DNA of 64,000 nt from DASZVB01 sp035545855 (GTDB taxonomy: Bacteria; Myxococcota_A; Polyangia; Polyangiales; Polyangiaceae): positions 62,001 to 126,000 of the forward strand of contig DASZXK010000059.1 of the NCBI GenBank assembly GCA_035545855.1, written 5' to 3'. Position 1 is the stretch's first letter. Every line of letters starts with the position of its first letter. A program made the position numbers and the translations under genes. A model generated the notes under the pieces. It saw only the letters and a list, made by a program, of their open reading frames with translations, had not been told where the DNA came from and searched no databases. Below are positions 55,860 through 64,000 of this stretch, piece by piece.

Positions 55860-56310
55860 GAAAGAGCGAAAGCTCTCGGGATCATCCGGCTGAAGAGCAC
55901 TTCGGCGACCTGCACTCGACCGTTGGGCCCGCCTACCCGGGCCCTTCCAGTGGAAACACCCCGCATCGACGCTCGCGTCCGTTTGGTCGCGCTCGCCGCT
56001 AGTCGTGGAGACGTCGTGCCGAACTGGGCTCGCGCTATCTCAGGGGTGTCCGGGGAAACCCGGAGGAGGCAGCAGCATGGAATGTAGTTGTTCCCCTAAA
56101 CCGGAGGTTCGTCCGGGGTAGATTGCCGTCCTGCCCCGCTACGCGCGGGAGCGGTGTAAGCCCCACCCAGTAGGACGGATGCTGGCTCGGTAAGAGGGCC
56201 TGCCCGGAAGGGCGAGCCGACCGAGTCGCCACCCTGGCAACGGCCGGGACTCGGGGCGCTGCAACGGTGAGGCCGGGTGCGAAGTGACGCACCCGGCCTC
56301 GCTTTCTTTC
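55850..56310 (+). ncRNA. Candidate large structured RNA (about 460 nt), family unknown
   Basis: The 600-bp gene-free stretch 55759-56359 holds a dense set of complementary arms in order. GTGCAGG/CCTGCAC (55854-60 with 55909-15) encloses hairpins AGAGC-GAAA-GCTCT and GCTGAAG/CTTCGGC. Next is GGGCCCG/CGGGCCC (55925-44). A long-range pair ACACCCC/GGGGTGT (55956-62 with 56043-49) follows. Then CCGGG-GAAA-CCCGG (56050-63) and CCGGA/TCCGG (56101-16). CCGTCCT/AGGACGG (56126-78) encloses CCCGC/GCGGG. Then GGCTCG/CGAGCC (56184-218), CCGAGTC/GACTCGG (56221-54) and a 13-bp terminator stem. I do not recognise a known family. It may be independent or a long leader of the 56360 gene. Confidence 0.6.
56269..56310 (+). 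terminator. Strong intrinsic terminator
   Basis: Perfect 13-bp stem GAGGCCGGGTGCG / CGCACCCGGCCTC with AAGTGA loop, followed by gctttctttc. Placed 50 bp before the 56360 ATG, at the end of the candidate RNA. Confidence 0.85.
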
Positions 56311-56359
56311 GGCTACCCTGCGCCGCCTCACGCGGACCCTCGGGGGCCTATTTTTTCCC

Positions 56360-58072
56360 ATGCTCACGACTGCACTCGCTTCCGCCCTCGCCTCGGCGAG
56401 CCCCTTCGACTTCCTCTTCCACACGTGGAGCTTCCACTTCATGGGGAAGGACGTCCTCTCACACGACGTGTGGGAGTTCTCGATGAAGATGTTCAAGATC
56501 GGGTTCGCGCTCGTCTGCGCGGGCCTGCTCCTCATCGAGGCCCGGGCGAAACGACTCGGAGAGAAGCTCCCGGAGCGGACGACCCGGCGGATCCTCATCG
56601 CCGTCACGATCGTCGGGTTCCTCTCCTACTTCGACTTCTTCAACCCGAACGTCCGGTACCCCGACTACTACCACCGGCACGAATTCTATCACTACTACCT
56701 CGGGTCGAAGTACTCGCACGCGCTCGGCTACACGCGCCTCTACGAGTGCACGATGATCGCCGAAGTCGAGAACGGGCGCGGCGCGCAGGTGCAGAAGCGG
56801 GAGATCCGCGATCTCTCCGTGAACCTCATCCGCCCCGTCGGCGAGACGTACCTCTTCCAGCATCCCGAGGAGTGCAAGAAGCGGTTTTCTCCGGAAGAGT
56901 GGACGGCGTTCAAGAAGGACGTTTCCTGGTTCGAGAGCACGGCGCGCGGCGGCTACTGGGAGAACATGCAGCAGGACCACGGGTACAACCCACCGCCCGT
57001 GTGGACCGCGGAAGGCAAGCTGTTCGCGAGCCTCGCCCCGGCCGGGGACGGCTTCTTCAAGCTGCTCTCGCTCCTGGACGTCGCGCTCCAGGCGGGCACG
57101 CTCGCGATGATCGGGTGGGCCTTCGGGCTCCGCGTGATGGCAATCGCGAGCGTGTTCTGGGGCTGCAACGCGGTCGCGAACTTCTACTGGACGGGCGGCG
57201 CGTTCCTCCGCCAGGACTGGGTCTTCCTGCTCGTGGCGAGCGTCTGCCTCGCACGGAAGAAGCGGTACGCGCTCTCCGGCGCGGCCCTCACCTACTCGTC
57301 GCTCCTCCGCGTGTTCCCGATGATCGCCTTCGCCGGCTGGATCATCGTGATGGGCCTCCACCTGCTGAAGCGCAAGGCGCTCCACCCGAACCACAAGAAG
57401 GTCATCCTCGGGTGTGTGATGGCGGGAGGCCTCCTCATCCCGGCGAGCATGGTCGTCGCGGGACCCGAGTCGTACAGGGAGTTCGTCGCACACATCAGGG
57501 TGCACAACCGCACGCCGCTCACGAACCACATGGGCCTCGAGACCATGCTGGTTCACGACTGGAAGGGTCGGATGCGCTTCACGCGGGACTCCACGCTCGA
57601 CGATCCGTTCGAACTCTGGAAGCAGGGCCGCCGGGATCGCTTCGATCACCTGAAGCCGGTCTTCTTCGCCCTCTCGTTCGGCGTCTTCGCGTGGATGGCG
57701 TGGGCGCTCCGACGCACGAAGTCGTTGTGGATTCCGATCGGGCTCTCGATCCCGCTCGTCATCTCTCTCACGAACCTCACTTGCTACTACTACTGCATGT
57801 TCCTCGCCGCGGTGCCGCTCGTCGCGGTGGTTCCGAGCCTCGGCCCTGCCCTCCTCGTGACGAGCGGCGCGAGCCAGATCATCCTCTCCGCGTTCTATTT
57901 CATCGACGACCAGTACACGGCGGAGAGCTACCTCTTCTACGCGATGGGACTCCTGCTCCTCTACGCGTACTCGCGTCCCTTCTCCGTGGAGCGTCTCCGC
58001 GCGTTCCTCGACGGAAAGCGGGAACCGAAGTCCGGAAAGAAGACCGCGACCGGCACCCCGGCGACTGCCTGA
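56360..58072 (+). CDS. GT87/GT-C-like polytopic membrane protein
   Basis: Integral membrane protein of 570 residues with about ten hydrophobic segments. FHTWSFHFMGKDVLSHDVWEF and DYYHRHEFYHYYLGSKYSHALGYTRLY near residues 20-130 resemble the first loops of GT87-type (DUF2029) polyprenol-phosphate sugar transferases; the YxYxxGxKY...LYEC pattern is typical. The tail KKTATGTPATA is Lys/Thr/Pro-rich. ATG 56360 follows the terminator by 50 bp, so expression may depend on read-through or a cryptic promoter. Substrate unknown. Confidence 0.6.
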   Translation: MLTTALASALASASPFDFLFHTWSFHFMGKDVLSHDVWEFSMKMFKIGFALVCAGLLLIEARAKRLGEKLPERTTRRILIAVTIVGFLSYFDFFNPNVRYPDYYHRHEFYHYYLGSKYSHALGYTRLYECTMIAEVENGRGAQVQKREIRDLSVNLIRPVGETYLFQHPEECKKRFSPEEWTAFKKDVSWFESTARGGYWENMQQDHGYNPPPVWTAEGKLFASLAPAGDGFFKLLSLLDVALQAGTLAMIGWAFGLRVMAIASVFWGCNAVANFYWTGGAFLRQDWVFLLVASVCLARKKRYALSGAALTYSSLLRVFPMIAFAGWIIVMGLHLLKRKALHPNHKKVILGCVMAGGLLIPASMVVAGPESYREFVAHIRVHNRTPLTNHMGLETMLVHDWKGRMRFTRDSTLDDPFELWKQGRRDRFDHLKPVFFALSFGVFAWMAWALRRTKSLWIPIGLSIPLVISLTNLTCYYYCMFLAAVPLVAVVPSLGPALLVTSGASQIILSAFYFIDDQYTAESYLFYAMGLLLLYAYSRPFSVERLRAFLDGKREPKSGKKTATGTPATA

Positions 58073-58090
58073 GCGCGCCGCGGCCGGCCG

Positions 58091-58729
58091 TCAGATCGCG
58101 GCTCGAACCGCGGCGAGTGCGCTTCCGAGACCGTCCGGAAGGCACGAGAGCTGAAGCGAGAGGATGTCCCCGCTGGACTCCACGCCGGTGACGGTCACGA
58201 GCGGGGTGAGGAACGACAGGGGCTTCCGGAGCCTGGAGGCGATCTTCGGCTCGCGCATCAGATCGAGCACGATGCGATCCCCGTCCGCCTCGAGGACGAA
58301 CGTGGGCTTCTTCGGGAGATTCGCGACGAGCTTCCCGGGCTGGCTGAGGTTCAGCGCGCCGGACCGGATGAACGCGGCAACCGGAGTGTCCGACGCGCCG
58401 ATCACGGAGACGGAGAGCTCGCGGAGCCGAAGGACGAGGCGGAGCTCTTCCGACGCGATCTGCACGGCGTCGATGTAGAGCGTGGCGCCGATGCGGAGGT
58501 CCGTCTTCATGGCGGTGACCGTCGCTCCGATGCGGAGGCCCGGGGGCGCCGCCTCGATCTCGACGTCCTTCGGCGCTCGGGAGCCCCTGGCGGAAGCGGC
58601 GAGGACCCGTAGCGCTTCGAGTGGCACCGTGGCGCGCAGGGCCGCCACGTTCTTCACCGCCTGGACCACGTCCTCCGGGTGGGAACGGAGCCAGTCCATC
58701 GCACGTTCCAGCAGCGCCTTCGGATCCAT
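58091..58729 (-). CDS. Hypothetical protein
   Basis: Protein of 212 residues, no signal peptide or transmembrane helix; not recognised. N-terminal helix (LLERAMDWLRSHPEDVVQAV) then a beta-rich domain with repeated strands such as DVEIEAAPPGLRIGATVTAM and DLRIGATLYIDAVQI, possibly a duplicated beta-barrel. The start ATG 58729 faces the hydrolase gene 25 bp away. Function unknown. Confidence 0.6.
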   Translation of the reverse strand: MDPKALLERAMDWLRSHPEDVVQAVKNVAALRATVPLEALRVLAASARGSRAPKDVEIEAAPPGLRIGATVTAMKTDLRIGATLYIDAVQIASEELRLVLRLRELSVSVIGASDTPVAAFIRSGALNLSQPGKLVANLPKKPTFVLEADGDRIVLDLMREPKIASRLRKPLSFLTPLVTVTGVESSGDILSLQLSCLPDGLGSALAAVRAAI

Positions 58730-58754
58730 GGCCGGTCAGTATATAGGAAGGGCG

Positions 58755-59483
58755 ATGCGAAGAGAGACGATCGCGGGACTTTCCGTCGTCATCGCCGGCG
58801 GTACGGATCGCGAAGGCGGCGGCGACGGACCGCTCGTCGTCTTGCTCCACGGCTTCGGCGCCCCCGGAGACGACCTGGTTCCGCTCTACCGCCAGCTCGA
58901 CGTCCCGCACGAGGTGCGTTTCGCGTTTCCCGCGGCGCCGCTCGACCTCCGCACGCTCGGAGCCGGCTACGCGGGTGGACGCGCGTGGTGGATGATCGAC
59001 GTCGCGGCGCTGGACGCCGCCATGCGCGGCGGGCAGCGCGAGCGGCGCACGGACGTCGTCCCGGAGGGCCTTGCCGCGGCGCGTGAAGCGGCGAAGGACG
59101 TCATCCGGGAGCTCGAGACGTTGCTCGGTGCGCCCCGTTCGCGGACGATCCTCGGAGGCTTCTCGCAGGGCGCGATGGTCACGATGGACATCGCCGTCCG
59201 GGAGGAGCAACCGTTCGCCGGGCTCGCCCTCATGAGCGGCTCCATCGTCGCCGAGAACGAATGGACGCCGGGATTCGCTCGTCTTCGCGGGATCCCGGTG
59301 ATGCAGTCCCACGGGCGTTCCGATCCCCTGCTCCCCTTCGCGACCGCCGAACGTCTCCGGGACCAGCTCCACGCGGCCGCCGCCGACGTTCGCTGGGTTC
59401 CCTTCCCCGGGGGCCACACGATCACGTCCTCGGTGCTGACGGAGCTCGGGCGTCTCGTCCGAGACGTCGCGGCCGCTCGCTGA
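58755..59483 (+). CDS. Carboxylesterase/phospholipase-like alpha/beta hydrolase
   Basis: Cytosolic serine hydrolase of 242 residues. VVLLHGFGAPGDDLVPL is the oxyanion loop; GFSQGAMV holds the nucleophile Ser (near residue 138); SHGRSDPLLPF the acid; PGGHTI the His. The pattern matches the YpfH/carboxylesterase 2 family acting on acyl or aryl esters. Start ATG 58755. Confidence 0.88.
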   Translation: MRRETIAGLSVVIAGGTDREGGGDGPLVVLLHGFGAPGDDLVPLYRQLDVPHEVRFAFPAAPLDLRTLGAGYAGGRAWWMIDVAALDAAMRGGQRERRTDVVPEGLAAAREAAKDVIRELETLLGAPRSRTILGGFSQGAMVTMDIAVREEQPFAGLALMSGSIVAENEWTPGFARLRGIPVMQSHGRSDPLLPFATAERLRDQLHAAAADVRWVPFPGGHTITSSVLTELGRLVRDVAAAR

Positions 59484-59502
59484 AAAACGCCCGGGCCGCG
59501 CG

Positions 59503-59543
59503 GCCGAGCCGGCGCGGCGCCCGGTCGCTCGTGCCGGCTCGGC
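59503..59543 (+). terminator. Hairpin after the hydrolase gene
   Basis: Perfect 11-bp stem GCCGAGCCGGC / GCCGGCTCGGC with a 19-nt loop, in the 139-bp gap before the helicase. No T-run. Possibly a weak terminator. Confidence 0.5.
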
Positions 59544-59622
59544 GGAAAGATGCTACGCCCGCCACGCGCCACCGGCGGCATTCGCGCGCCGAGCCGTTCC
59601 GATCCCCCACCCTACCCCTCCC

Positions 59623-62118
59623 TTGGAAGCGAACGCCCTCCCCGAAGACGTGGACGACGGAGCCCTGAAACGGGCCGTCACCGAAGAGCAGCGCTGCCTC
59701 GAGCGCGTACTGGGCCACCTGGAGGAGGCCCGCGGTCGCCCGAAGCGGCAGGCCATCGACTACGACAGCCAGCTCCTCGCGCTCCGCGATCAGATCGTCG
59801 CCTCGCGAATGGAAGACGTGCCGCCGCTCCTCGAGCAGATGGAGCGGCTCCAGGGTCTCGCCGCGCGGCAACGCGAGATGACCGAGGGCCACGTCGACCC
59901 GCGCGCGCCGTACTTCGGTCGCATGGTGCTGAAGGAGGACGGGCGAACGCGCGAGGTGCTCATCGGCCGGTCCACGTACCTGGACTCGCGCGCCGGCATC
60001 CGAATCGTCGACTGGCGCGACGCACCGGTGAGCCGGATCTATTACCGCTACGCGGAGGGCGACGAATACGAGGAGACCTTCGGCGACAAGGACGTGCAGG
60101 GCGAGGTCGTCACCCGTCGCAGCGTCTCCATAGTGGACGGCGTCCTGCGTCGCATCGTCACGACGGACGGCATGTACGTCCGCACGGATCGCGGCGAGTG
60201 GAAGAAGGCGGGCGCGGGAGCTCGTCTCGCCGGCGGCCAGGGAAGCGCGCTCCGAGCCGACCACCACCACCGACCGGGGAAGCTCGGCCTCGGCTCCGAC
60301 GCGGGACTCTCCGAGGACAAGCACCTGAAGGAGATCACCGGCCTCATCGACCCGCGCCAGTTCGACCTCATCACGGCGCAGGACTCGGGTCTCGTCGTCA
60401 TCCAGGGCGGCGCGGGCAGCGGCAAGACGACGATCGGTCTCCACCGGCTCGCGTTCCTCGCCTTCCACGACAAGCGCCGGTTCCGACCGGACAAGATGCT
60501 CGTCATCGTCTTCAACGACGCCCTCGCGCGGTACATCGCGGAGGTGCTGCCGGCGCTCGACGTGGGCGGCGTCGCGGTGAGGACCTACGAGAAGTGGGCG
60601 CAGAAGCTCCGCGCCGCGCACGTGGAAGACTTCCCCGATCGCTACACGACGGACACGCCGCCGGTCGTCACGCGCCTGAAGAAGCACCCCGCGATGCTCC
60701 GCGTCGTGGACGAGTACGTGAAGGGCATCGCGAGCCGGGTCGAGCAGAAGCTCGCGGACGCCGTCGATCGCAACCACCCGGACGCCTGGCGAGAGCAGAT
60801 CCTCGCCGCGTTCCGGAGCACGGCCGCCCAGCCCCTCACCCATCGCCTCCACGCGCTCCTCCGGTTCATCCAGGGGGACGACGCGGCGGAGTACTCGTCG
60901 TTCGTGAAGCACGCGGTCGAGCGCATCGCGAACACGGAGATCCGCGACGCGAAGGACACGGTCACCGCGTGGTCGGAGCTCCTCACGGATCGCGGCCTGG
61001 TCGAGCGCGCCATCCGGGAGCACTCTCCGGACGCCTTCACCGCGAAGGAGCTCCAGGCGGCCCTCGACTGGTGCTCCGTCCGATGCACGATCGCCGTCGC
61101 GGAGGTGGAAGCGAACCGTGAAGCCGGCGAGAAGAGCGCGGCCGCGCGGGAAAAGAGCGGCGACGACAGGGAAAGGCCCGCGAAGCGGAAGAGCAAGCGC
61201 CCGAAGGCGGAGAGCGCCGAAGCTCGCTCCGAGAGCCACCGGCCCGAGGAAGACGATCCGCTGACGCACGGCATCGACGGCGCCCAGATCGAGGAGAACT
61301 TCGCGCTCGATCGGGAGGACGACACGCTCCTCCTCCGCCTGGTTCAGCGCCTCCGCGGGCCCCTGCTGAAGCCGAACACGAAGGACGCGCTGCTCTACGA
61401 GCACGTCCTCGTCGACGAAGCTCAGGACCTCTCCCCCGTCGAGCTCGCCGTCGTTCTCGGCACCGTGAGCCGCGGGCAGAGCGTGACCCTCTCCGGGGAC
61501 GTGGCCCAGCGCCTCCACATGAACAACGGCTTTTCGAGCTGGAAGGAGACCCTGTCCGAGCTCGGCCTGTCGCACGTCGAGGTGGAGCCGCTTCGCATCA
61601 GCTATCGCTCGACCGAGCCGATCATCCAGCTCGCGCGCGAGGTCCTCGGGCCGCTCGCTGACAGGGACGCGCCGACGGCGACCCGTACCGGCGCGCCCGT
61701 CGAGCTGTTCCGTTTCTCGCACGGGGGAGACGCCGTCGGCTTCCTCGCCGAATCCCTGCGCCAGCTCGTGCAGGAGGAGCCGCTCGCGTCGATCGCCGTC
61801 ATCGCGCGCTACCCGGAGCAGGCGGACCTCTTCTTCCACGGCCTCCGGAAGGCCGAGACGCCGAACGTGCGGCGAATCGCCGAGCAGGACTTCCCGTTCA
61901 AGCCAGGCATCGACGTGACGGACGTGCGTCAGGTGAAGGGGCTCGAGTTCGACTACGTCGTGCTGGTGGAGGTCACCGAAGCTTCGTATCCCGTCGACGA
62001 CGAGGCGCGTCACCTGCTGCACATCGGCGCGACGCGCGCCGCGCACCAGCTCTGGTTCCTCGCGAGCGACAAGCCGAGTCGGCTCTTGCCGGAAGACCTT
62101 CGCGAGCGCGGGTACTGA
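59623..62118 (+). CDS. UvrD/Rep-family SF1 helicase, HelD-like
   Basis: Protein of 831 residues (TTG start). Like HelD, the RNA polymerase-recycling motor, it has an N-terminal coiled-coil (LERVLGHLEEARGR, QMERLQGLAARQREMT) followed by DWRDAPVSRIYYRYAEGDEYEE, a typical HelD segment. Motor motifs: GGAGSGKTTIGLHRLA (Walker A), LVDEAQDLSPVELAVV (motif II), SGDVAQRLH, and QVKGLEFDYVVLVEV (motif V). The stretch around residue 500-540 is Lys/Glu-rich and disordered. A UvrD-type DNA-repair helicase is the alternative. Confidence 0.87.
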   Translation: MEANALPEDVDDGALKRAVTEEQRCLERVLGHLEEARGRPKRQAIDYDSQLLALRDQIVASRMEDVPPLLEQMERLQGLAARQREMTEGHVDPRAPYFGRMVLKEDGRTREVLIGRSTYLDSRAGIRIVDWRDAPVSRIYYRYAEGDEYEETFGDKDVQGEVVTRRSVSIVDGVLRRIVTTDGMYVRTDRGEWKKAGAGARLAGGQGSALRADHHHRPGKLGLGSDAGLSEDKHLKEITGLIDPRQFDLITAQDSGLVVIQGGAGSGKTTIGLHRLAFLAFHDKRRFRPDKMLVIVFNDALARYIAEVLPALDVGGVAVRTYEKWAQKLRAAHVEDFPDRYTTDTPPVVTRLKKHPAMLRVVDEYVKGIASRVEQKLADAVDRNHPDAWREQILAAFRSTAAQPLTHRLHALLRFIQGDDAAEYSSFVKHAVERIANTEIRDAKDTVTAWSELLTDRGLVERAIREHSPDAFTAKELQAALDWCSVRCTIAVAEVEANREAGEKSAAAREKSGDDRERPAKRKSKRPKAESAEARSESHRPEEDDPLTHGIDGAQIEENFALDREDDTLLLRLVQRLRGPLLKPNTKDALLYEHVLVDEAQDLSPVELAVVLGTVSRGQSVTLSGDVAQRLHMNNGFSSWKETLSELGLSHVEVEPLRISYRSTEPIIQLAREVLGPLADRDAPTATRTGAPVELFRFSHGGDAVGFLAESLRQLVQEEPLASIAVIARYPEQADLFFHGLRKAETPNVRRIAEQDFPFKPGIDVTDVRQVKGLEFDYVVLVEVTEASYPVDDEARHLLHIGATRAAHQLWFLASDKPSRLLPEDLRERGY

Positions 62119-62187
62119 CCCGGCGACGGGATGCCACTGGACTTGCGCGAATTGCGGGTACGGGGAAGGCCTTGTACCGTCGGGGCG

Positions 62188-63126
62188 ATGAAGGTGTGGA
62201 AGCTCGCGTGGGGCCTCTCCGTGCTCGTGTGTCTGCTCCTCGTCCGCCCTGCGCACGCGGATCCCGTGCCAGCCGGTAGTGCGGCTCCGCAGCCGAAGTA
62301 CAACGCGATTCCCGGGCCGAAGAAGATCGATCTCGGTCACGATCTCAGCGTCGATCTCCCCGCCGGAAATGTCTTCCTCGAGCGCGCGGACGCGAAGCGC
62401 CTGCTCGAGAGCATGGGAAACGTGGAGGGCGACGACCTCCTCGGCCTCGCGGCGCCGGAGGAGGGCTCGTGGATCGCCGTCTTCTCGTACACGGAAGACG
62501 GCTACGTGAAGGACGACGACGCGAAGGACCTCGACGCCGCCGGCATCCTGAAGGACATCCAGCAAGGCACCGAGGAAGCGAACAAGGTCCGCGCCGAGCG
62601 CGGCTTCAAGCCGATGCACGTGGACGGATGGACCAGCCCTCCGCGGTACGACGCTCGGGGGCACGCGCTCGTCTGGGGCATCAAGGGATCCGCCGAGGAC
62701 GGCGTGAGCATCAACGAGTACACGCGCATCCTCGGGCGCAAGGGCTACATCGCCGTCAACGTCATCGACGATCCAGAGCACATCGCGCAGGCGAAACAGG
62801 AGGCCGTCCCGGTGCTCGCCGGGACGCATTTCGCCGCCGGCGCCCGCTACGAGGACTTCGACGCGAAGACCGACAAGGTCGCCGAATACGGCCTCGCGGC
62901 GCTCATCGCGGCCGGTGCGGGTGCAGCCGCCCTGAAAGCGGGCCTGTTCGCGAAGCTCGGCGCGAAGCTCCTCGTCCTGCTCCTCGCCGCGAAGAAGGCC
63001 ATCGTGCCGCTCATCGTCGTGGCCGGTGCTAGCCTGAAGCGGTTCTTCGCCCGCCTGACGGGAAAGCAGGAGCGCCCCGCTCCGCCGCCGCAGGCGCCCG
63101 AAGGCGCCGCCCCGCCCAATGAATGA
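62188..63126 (+). CDS. DUF2167 family membrane protein
   Basis: Protein of 312 residues. ATG 62188 is chosen because it starts the signal peptide (MKVWKLAWGLSVLVCLLLVRP). The periplasmic domain carries DUF2167 landmarks: VFSYTEDGYVKDDDAKDLD, EEANKVRAERGFKP, HVDGWTSPPRYDARGHALVWG. Two hydrophobic segments follow (about residues 230-280), then a Pro-rich tail. DUF2167 function is unknown. Its stop overlaps the site-2 protease start by 8 bp. Confidence 0.8.
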   Translation: MKVWKLAWGLSVLVCLLLVRPAHADPVPAGSAAPQPKYNAIPGPKKIDLGHDLSVDLPAGNVFLERADAKRLLESMGNVEGDDLLGLAAPEEGSWIAVFSYTEDGYVKDDDAKDLDAAGILKDIQQGTEEANKVRAERGFKPMHVDGWTSPPRYDARGHALVWGIKGSAEDGVSINEYTRILGRKGYIAVNVIDDPEHIAQAKQEAVPVLAGTHFAAGARYEDFDAKTDKVAEYGLAALIAAGAGAAALKAGLFAKLGAKLLVLLLAAKKAIVPLIVVAGASLKRFFARLTGKQERPAPPPQAPEGAAPPNE

Positions 63127-63907
63127 TCCCGAAGTGACCGAACCTCAGCCGTCGCCGCACGCGCCGCGTCCCCCGGCGCGCAAGGCGTCGGTCGTCGCCG
63201 CCGTCGCAGCGACGGCCCTCGCGAAAGCCAAGTGGGCCTTCGTCGCGCTGAAGAGTCTCAGCCTCGGAAAGCTGCTGCTCACCTCCGGCAGCATGCTCGC
63301 GATGATCTGGTTCGAGGCGATGCGCTACGGCTGGGCCTACGGCGTCGGGTTCGTGCTGCTCATCTTCATCCACGAGATGGGCCACGCCGTCGCGATCCGT
63401 CACGCCGGGCTCGCGGCGGGCTACCCCGTGTTCATCCCCTTCTTCGGCGCGATGATCTCGCTCAAGGGTCAGCCCCGTTCCCCGAAAGAGGAGGCTCGCA
63501 TCGCCCTCGCGGGGCCGATCGCTGGGGCCGCGGCGTCCGCCGCCTGCGCGGGCATCTTCCTCCTCACTCACCAGCGGCTCTTCCTCGCCCTCGCGTACGG
63601 CGGCTTCTTCCTCAACCTGTTCAACATGATCCCGATGCCGCCGCTCGACGGCGGCCGCGCCGCCGCGGTGTTCTCGAAGCAGGCCTGGTGGATCGGCCTC
63701 GTCGTCCTCGCCGGCCTGTTCCTCGTGACTCGAACGCCGCAGCTCCTCCTGATCGGCATCTTCGCCGCGATGAACGGCTTCCGCTCGGCGACTCACCACG
63801 TCGAAACGACGCCCGAGGTCCGGCGCGAGGTGGCGGCGAGCTACTTCGGTCTCTGCGTGTTTCTCGCCCTGGGCGCGCACTTGACGCACCAGGTCCTGTC
63901 CGAGTGA
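63119..63907 (+). CDS. Site-2 protease-like metallopeptidase (M50)
   Basis: Integral membrane protease of 262 residues. HEMGH at residues 85-89 binds zinc, and the downstream LFNMIPMPPLDGG supplies the third ligand (Asp). About six hydrophobic segments. Such proteases cut transmembrane or membrane-near substrates, often anti-sigma factors. It overlaps the DUF2167 gene, so both may act in one envelope process. No PDZ domain. Confidence 0.9.
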   Translation: MNDPEVTEPQPSPHAPRPPARKASVVAAVAATALAKAKWAFVALKSLSLGKLLLTSGSMLAMIWFEAMRYGWAYGVGFVLLIFIHEMGHAVAIRHAGLAAGYPVFIPFFGAMISLKGQPRSPKEEARIALAGPIAGAAASAACAGIFLLTHQRLFLALAYGGFFLNLFNMIPMPPLDGGRAAAVFSKQAWWIGLVVLAGLFLVTRTPQLLLIGIFAAMNGFRSATHHVETTPEVRREVAASYFGLCVFLALGAHLTHQVLSE

Positions 63908-63929
63908 CGGCTCGTCGCGCGGACGTCCC

Positions 63930-63958
63930 TTGACATCCAGGCCCTCTGGCCGGACCTT
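63930..63958 (+). promoter_or_regulatory. Candidate promoter for the right-edge gene
   Basis: TTGACA at 63930-63935 matches the housekeeping -35 exactly. The -10, expected near 63953, is weak (GACCTT). It precedes the GGAGG site and ATG at 63986. Confidence 0.4.
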
Positions 63959-63985
63959 TTTCCTCCCCCGAATTCTGGAGGCCCC

Positions 63986-64000
63986 ATGAAGACGTACGAC
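63986..64000 (+). CDS. Start of a gene cut by the right edge
   Basis: Only five codons, MKTYD, behind a GGAGG ribosome site 8 bp upstream and a TTGACA hexamer. The start MKTY is typical of ribosomal protein L13 (rplM), but five residues cannot prove it. Confidence 0.35.

Noticed and set aside
55854..56087. Small plus-strand reading frame within the gene-free stretch
   Set aside because: The Arg-rich translation shows no protein-like features and overlaps the paired arms of the RNA.
55815..56310. RNase P RNA or SRP RNA identity for the structured RNA
   Set aside because: GGTAAGAG recalls RNase P helix P12, and GCAGC recalls SRP domain IV, but the RNase P core strands (GAGGAAAGTCCGG and the 3' ACAGAA region) and the SRP asymmetric loop are absent.

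Overview
The window is about 64 kb of very GC-rich DNA with dense, tightly packed genes on both strands. I infer a myxobacterium-like member of the Myxococcota, probably nearer Polyangia/Sorangiineae than Myxococcus. Evidence: two Hanks-type Ser/Thr kinases with Pro/Ala-rich tails, cysteine-rich MopE-like lipoproteins, a trypsin with a MYXO-CTERM-like tail, several c-type cytochromes, an error-prone imuA/imuB/dnaE2 set, and a complete regulatory PTS next to rpoN. There are no rRNA genes, insertion sequences, phage genes or CRISPR arrays. Codon use looks uniform and I see no clear foreign island.

Layout. 1-3.1 kb: minus-strand trio of circularly permuted ATP-grasp, alpha-E and transglutaminase-like protein (cut by the left edge), a predicted peptide-ligation/cleavage system. 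3.2-8.4 kb: metG, an EboA/EboB-like pair, and a two-heme cytochrome c with a HiPIP. 8.5-18.2 kb: M15-type peptidase, divergent tyrS/bioA around a repeat-rich spacer, lipoproteins, flavin reductase, acetoacetate decarboxylase-like protein, and a di-heme cytochrome lipoprotein. 18.3-25.8 kb: the mutagenesis set imuA-imuB-(kinase)-dnaE2, with matching LexA-box-like sites before imuA and dnaE2. 26-30.1 kb: lipoprotein, second kinase, envelope protein and larE. 30.2-32.9 kb: rpsO-pnp with a stem-loop between them.

33-44.1 kb: eleven minus-strand genes in one direction: GT-C-like membrane protein, lptA, lptB, rpoN, hpf, ptsN, hprK, rapZ, ptsH, ptsI and a 5'-nucleotidase-like lipoprotein. No sugar permease is present, so the PTS looks regulatory. 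44.2-51.4 kb: beta-propeller protein, Fe-S protein, sigma factor, degenerate M16-like lipoprotein, trypsin. 51.6-55.8 kb: guaA, PEGA-like lipoprotein, tRNA-Pro(UGG), small membrane protein, cytochrome c, a 52-residue basic protein behind a strong promoter, and a short LptF/G-like protein. 55.8-56.3 kb: a gene-free stretch with a promoter, at least ten predicted helices and a strong intrinsic terminator, best read as an unrecognised structured RNA. 56.4-64 kb: GT-C-like membrane protein, serine hydrolase, HelD-like helicase, DUF2167 protein, site-2 protease, and the first codons of a gene at the right edge.

The most interesting leads are the approximately 460-nt RNA; the 17-bp CTG-N7-GTTCAG motif shared by the imuA, dnaE2 and RNA promoters; the leaderless 52-residue basic protein; the kinase inside the mutasome set; and the EboA/EboB pair without the rest of an ebo cluster.
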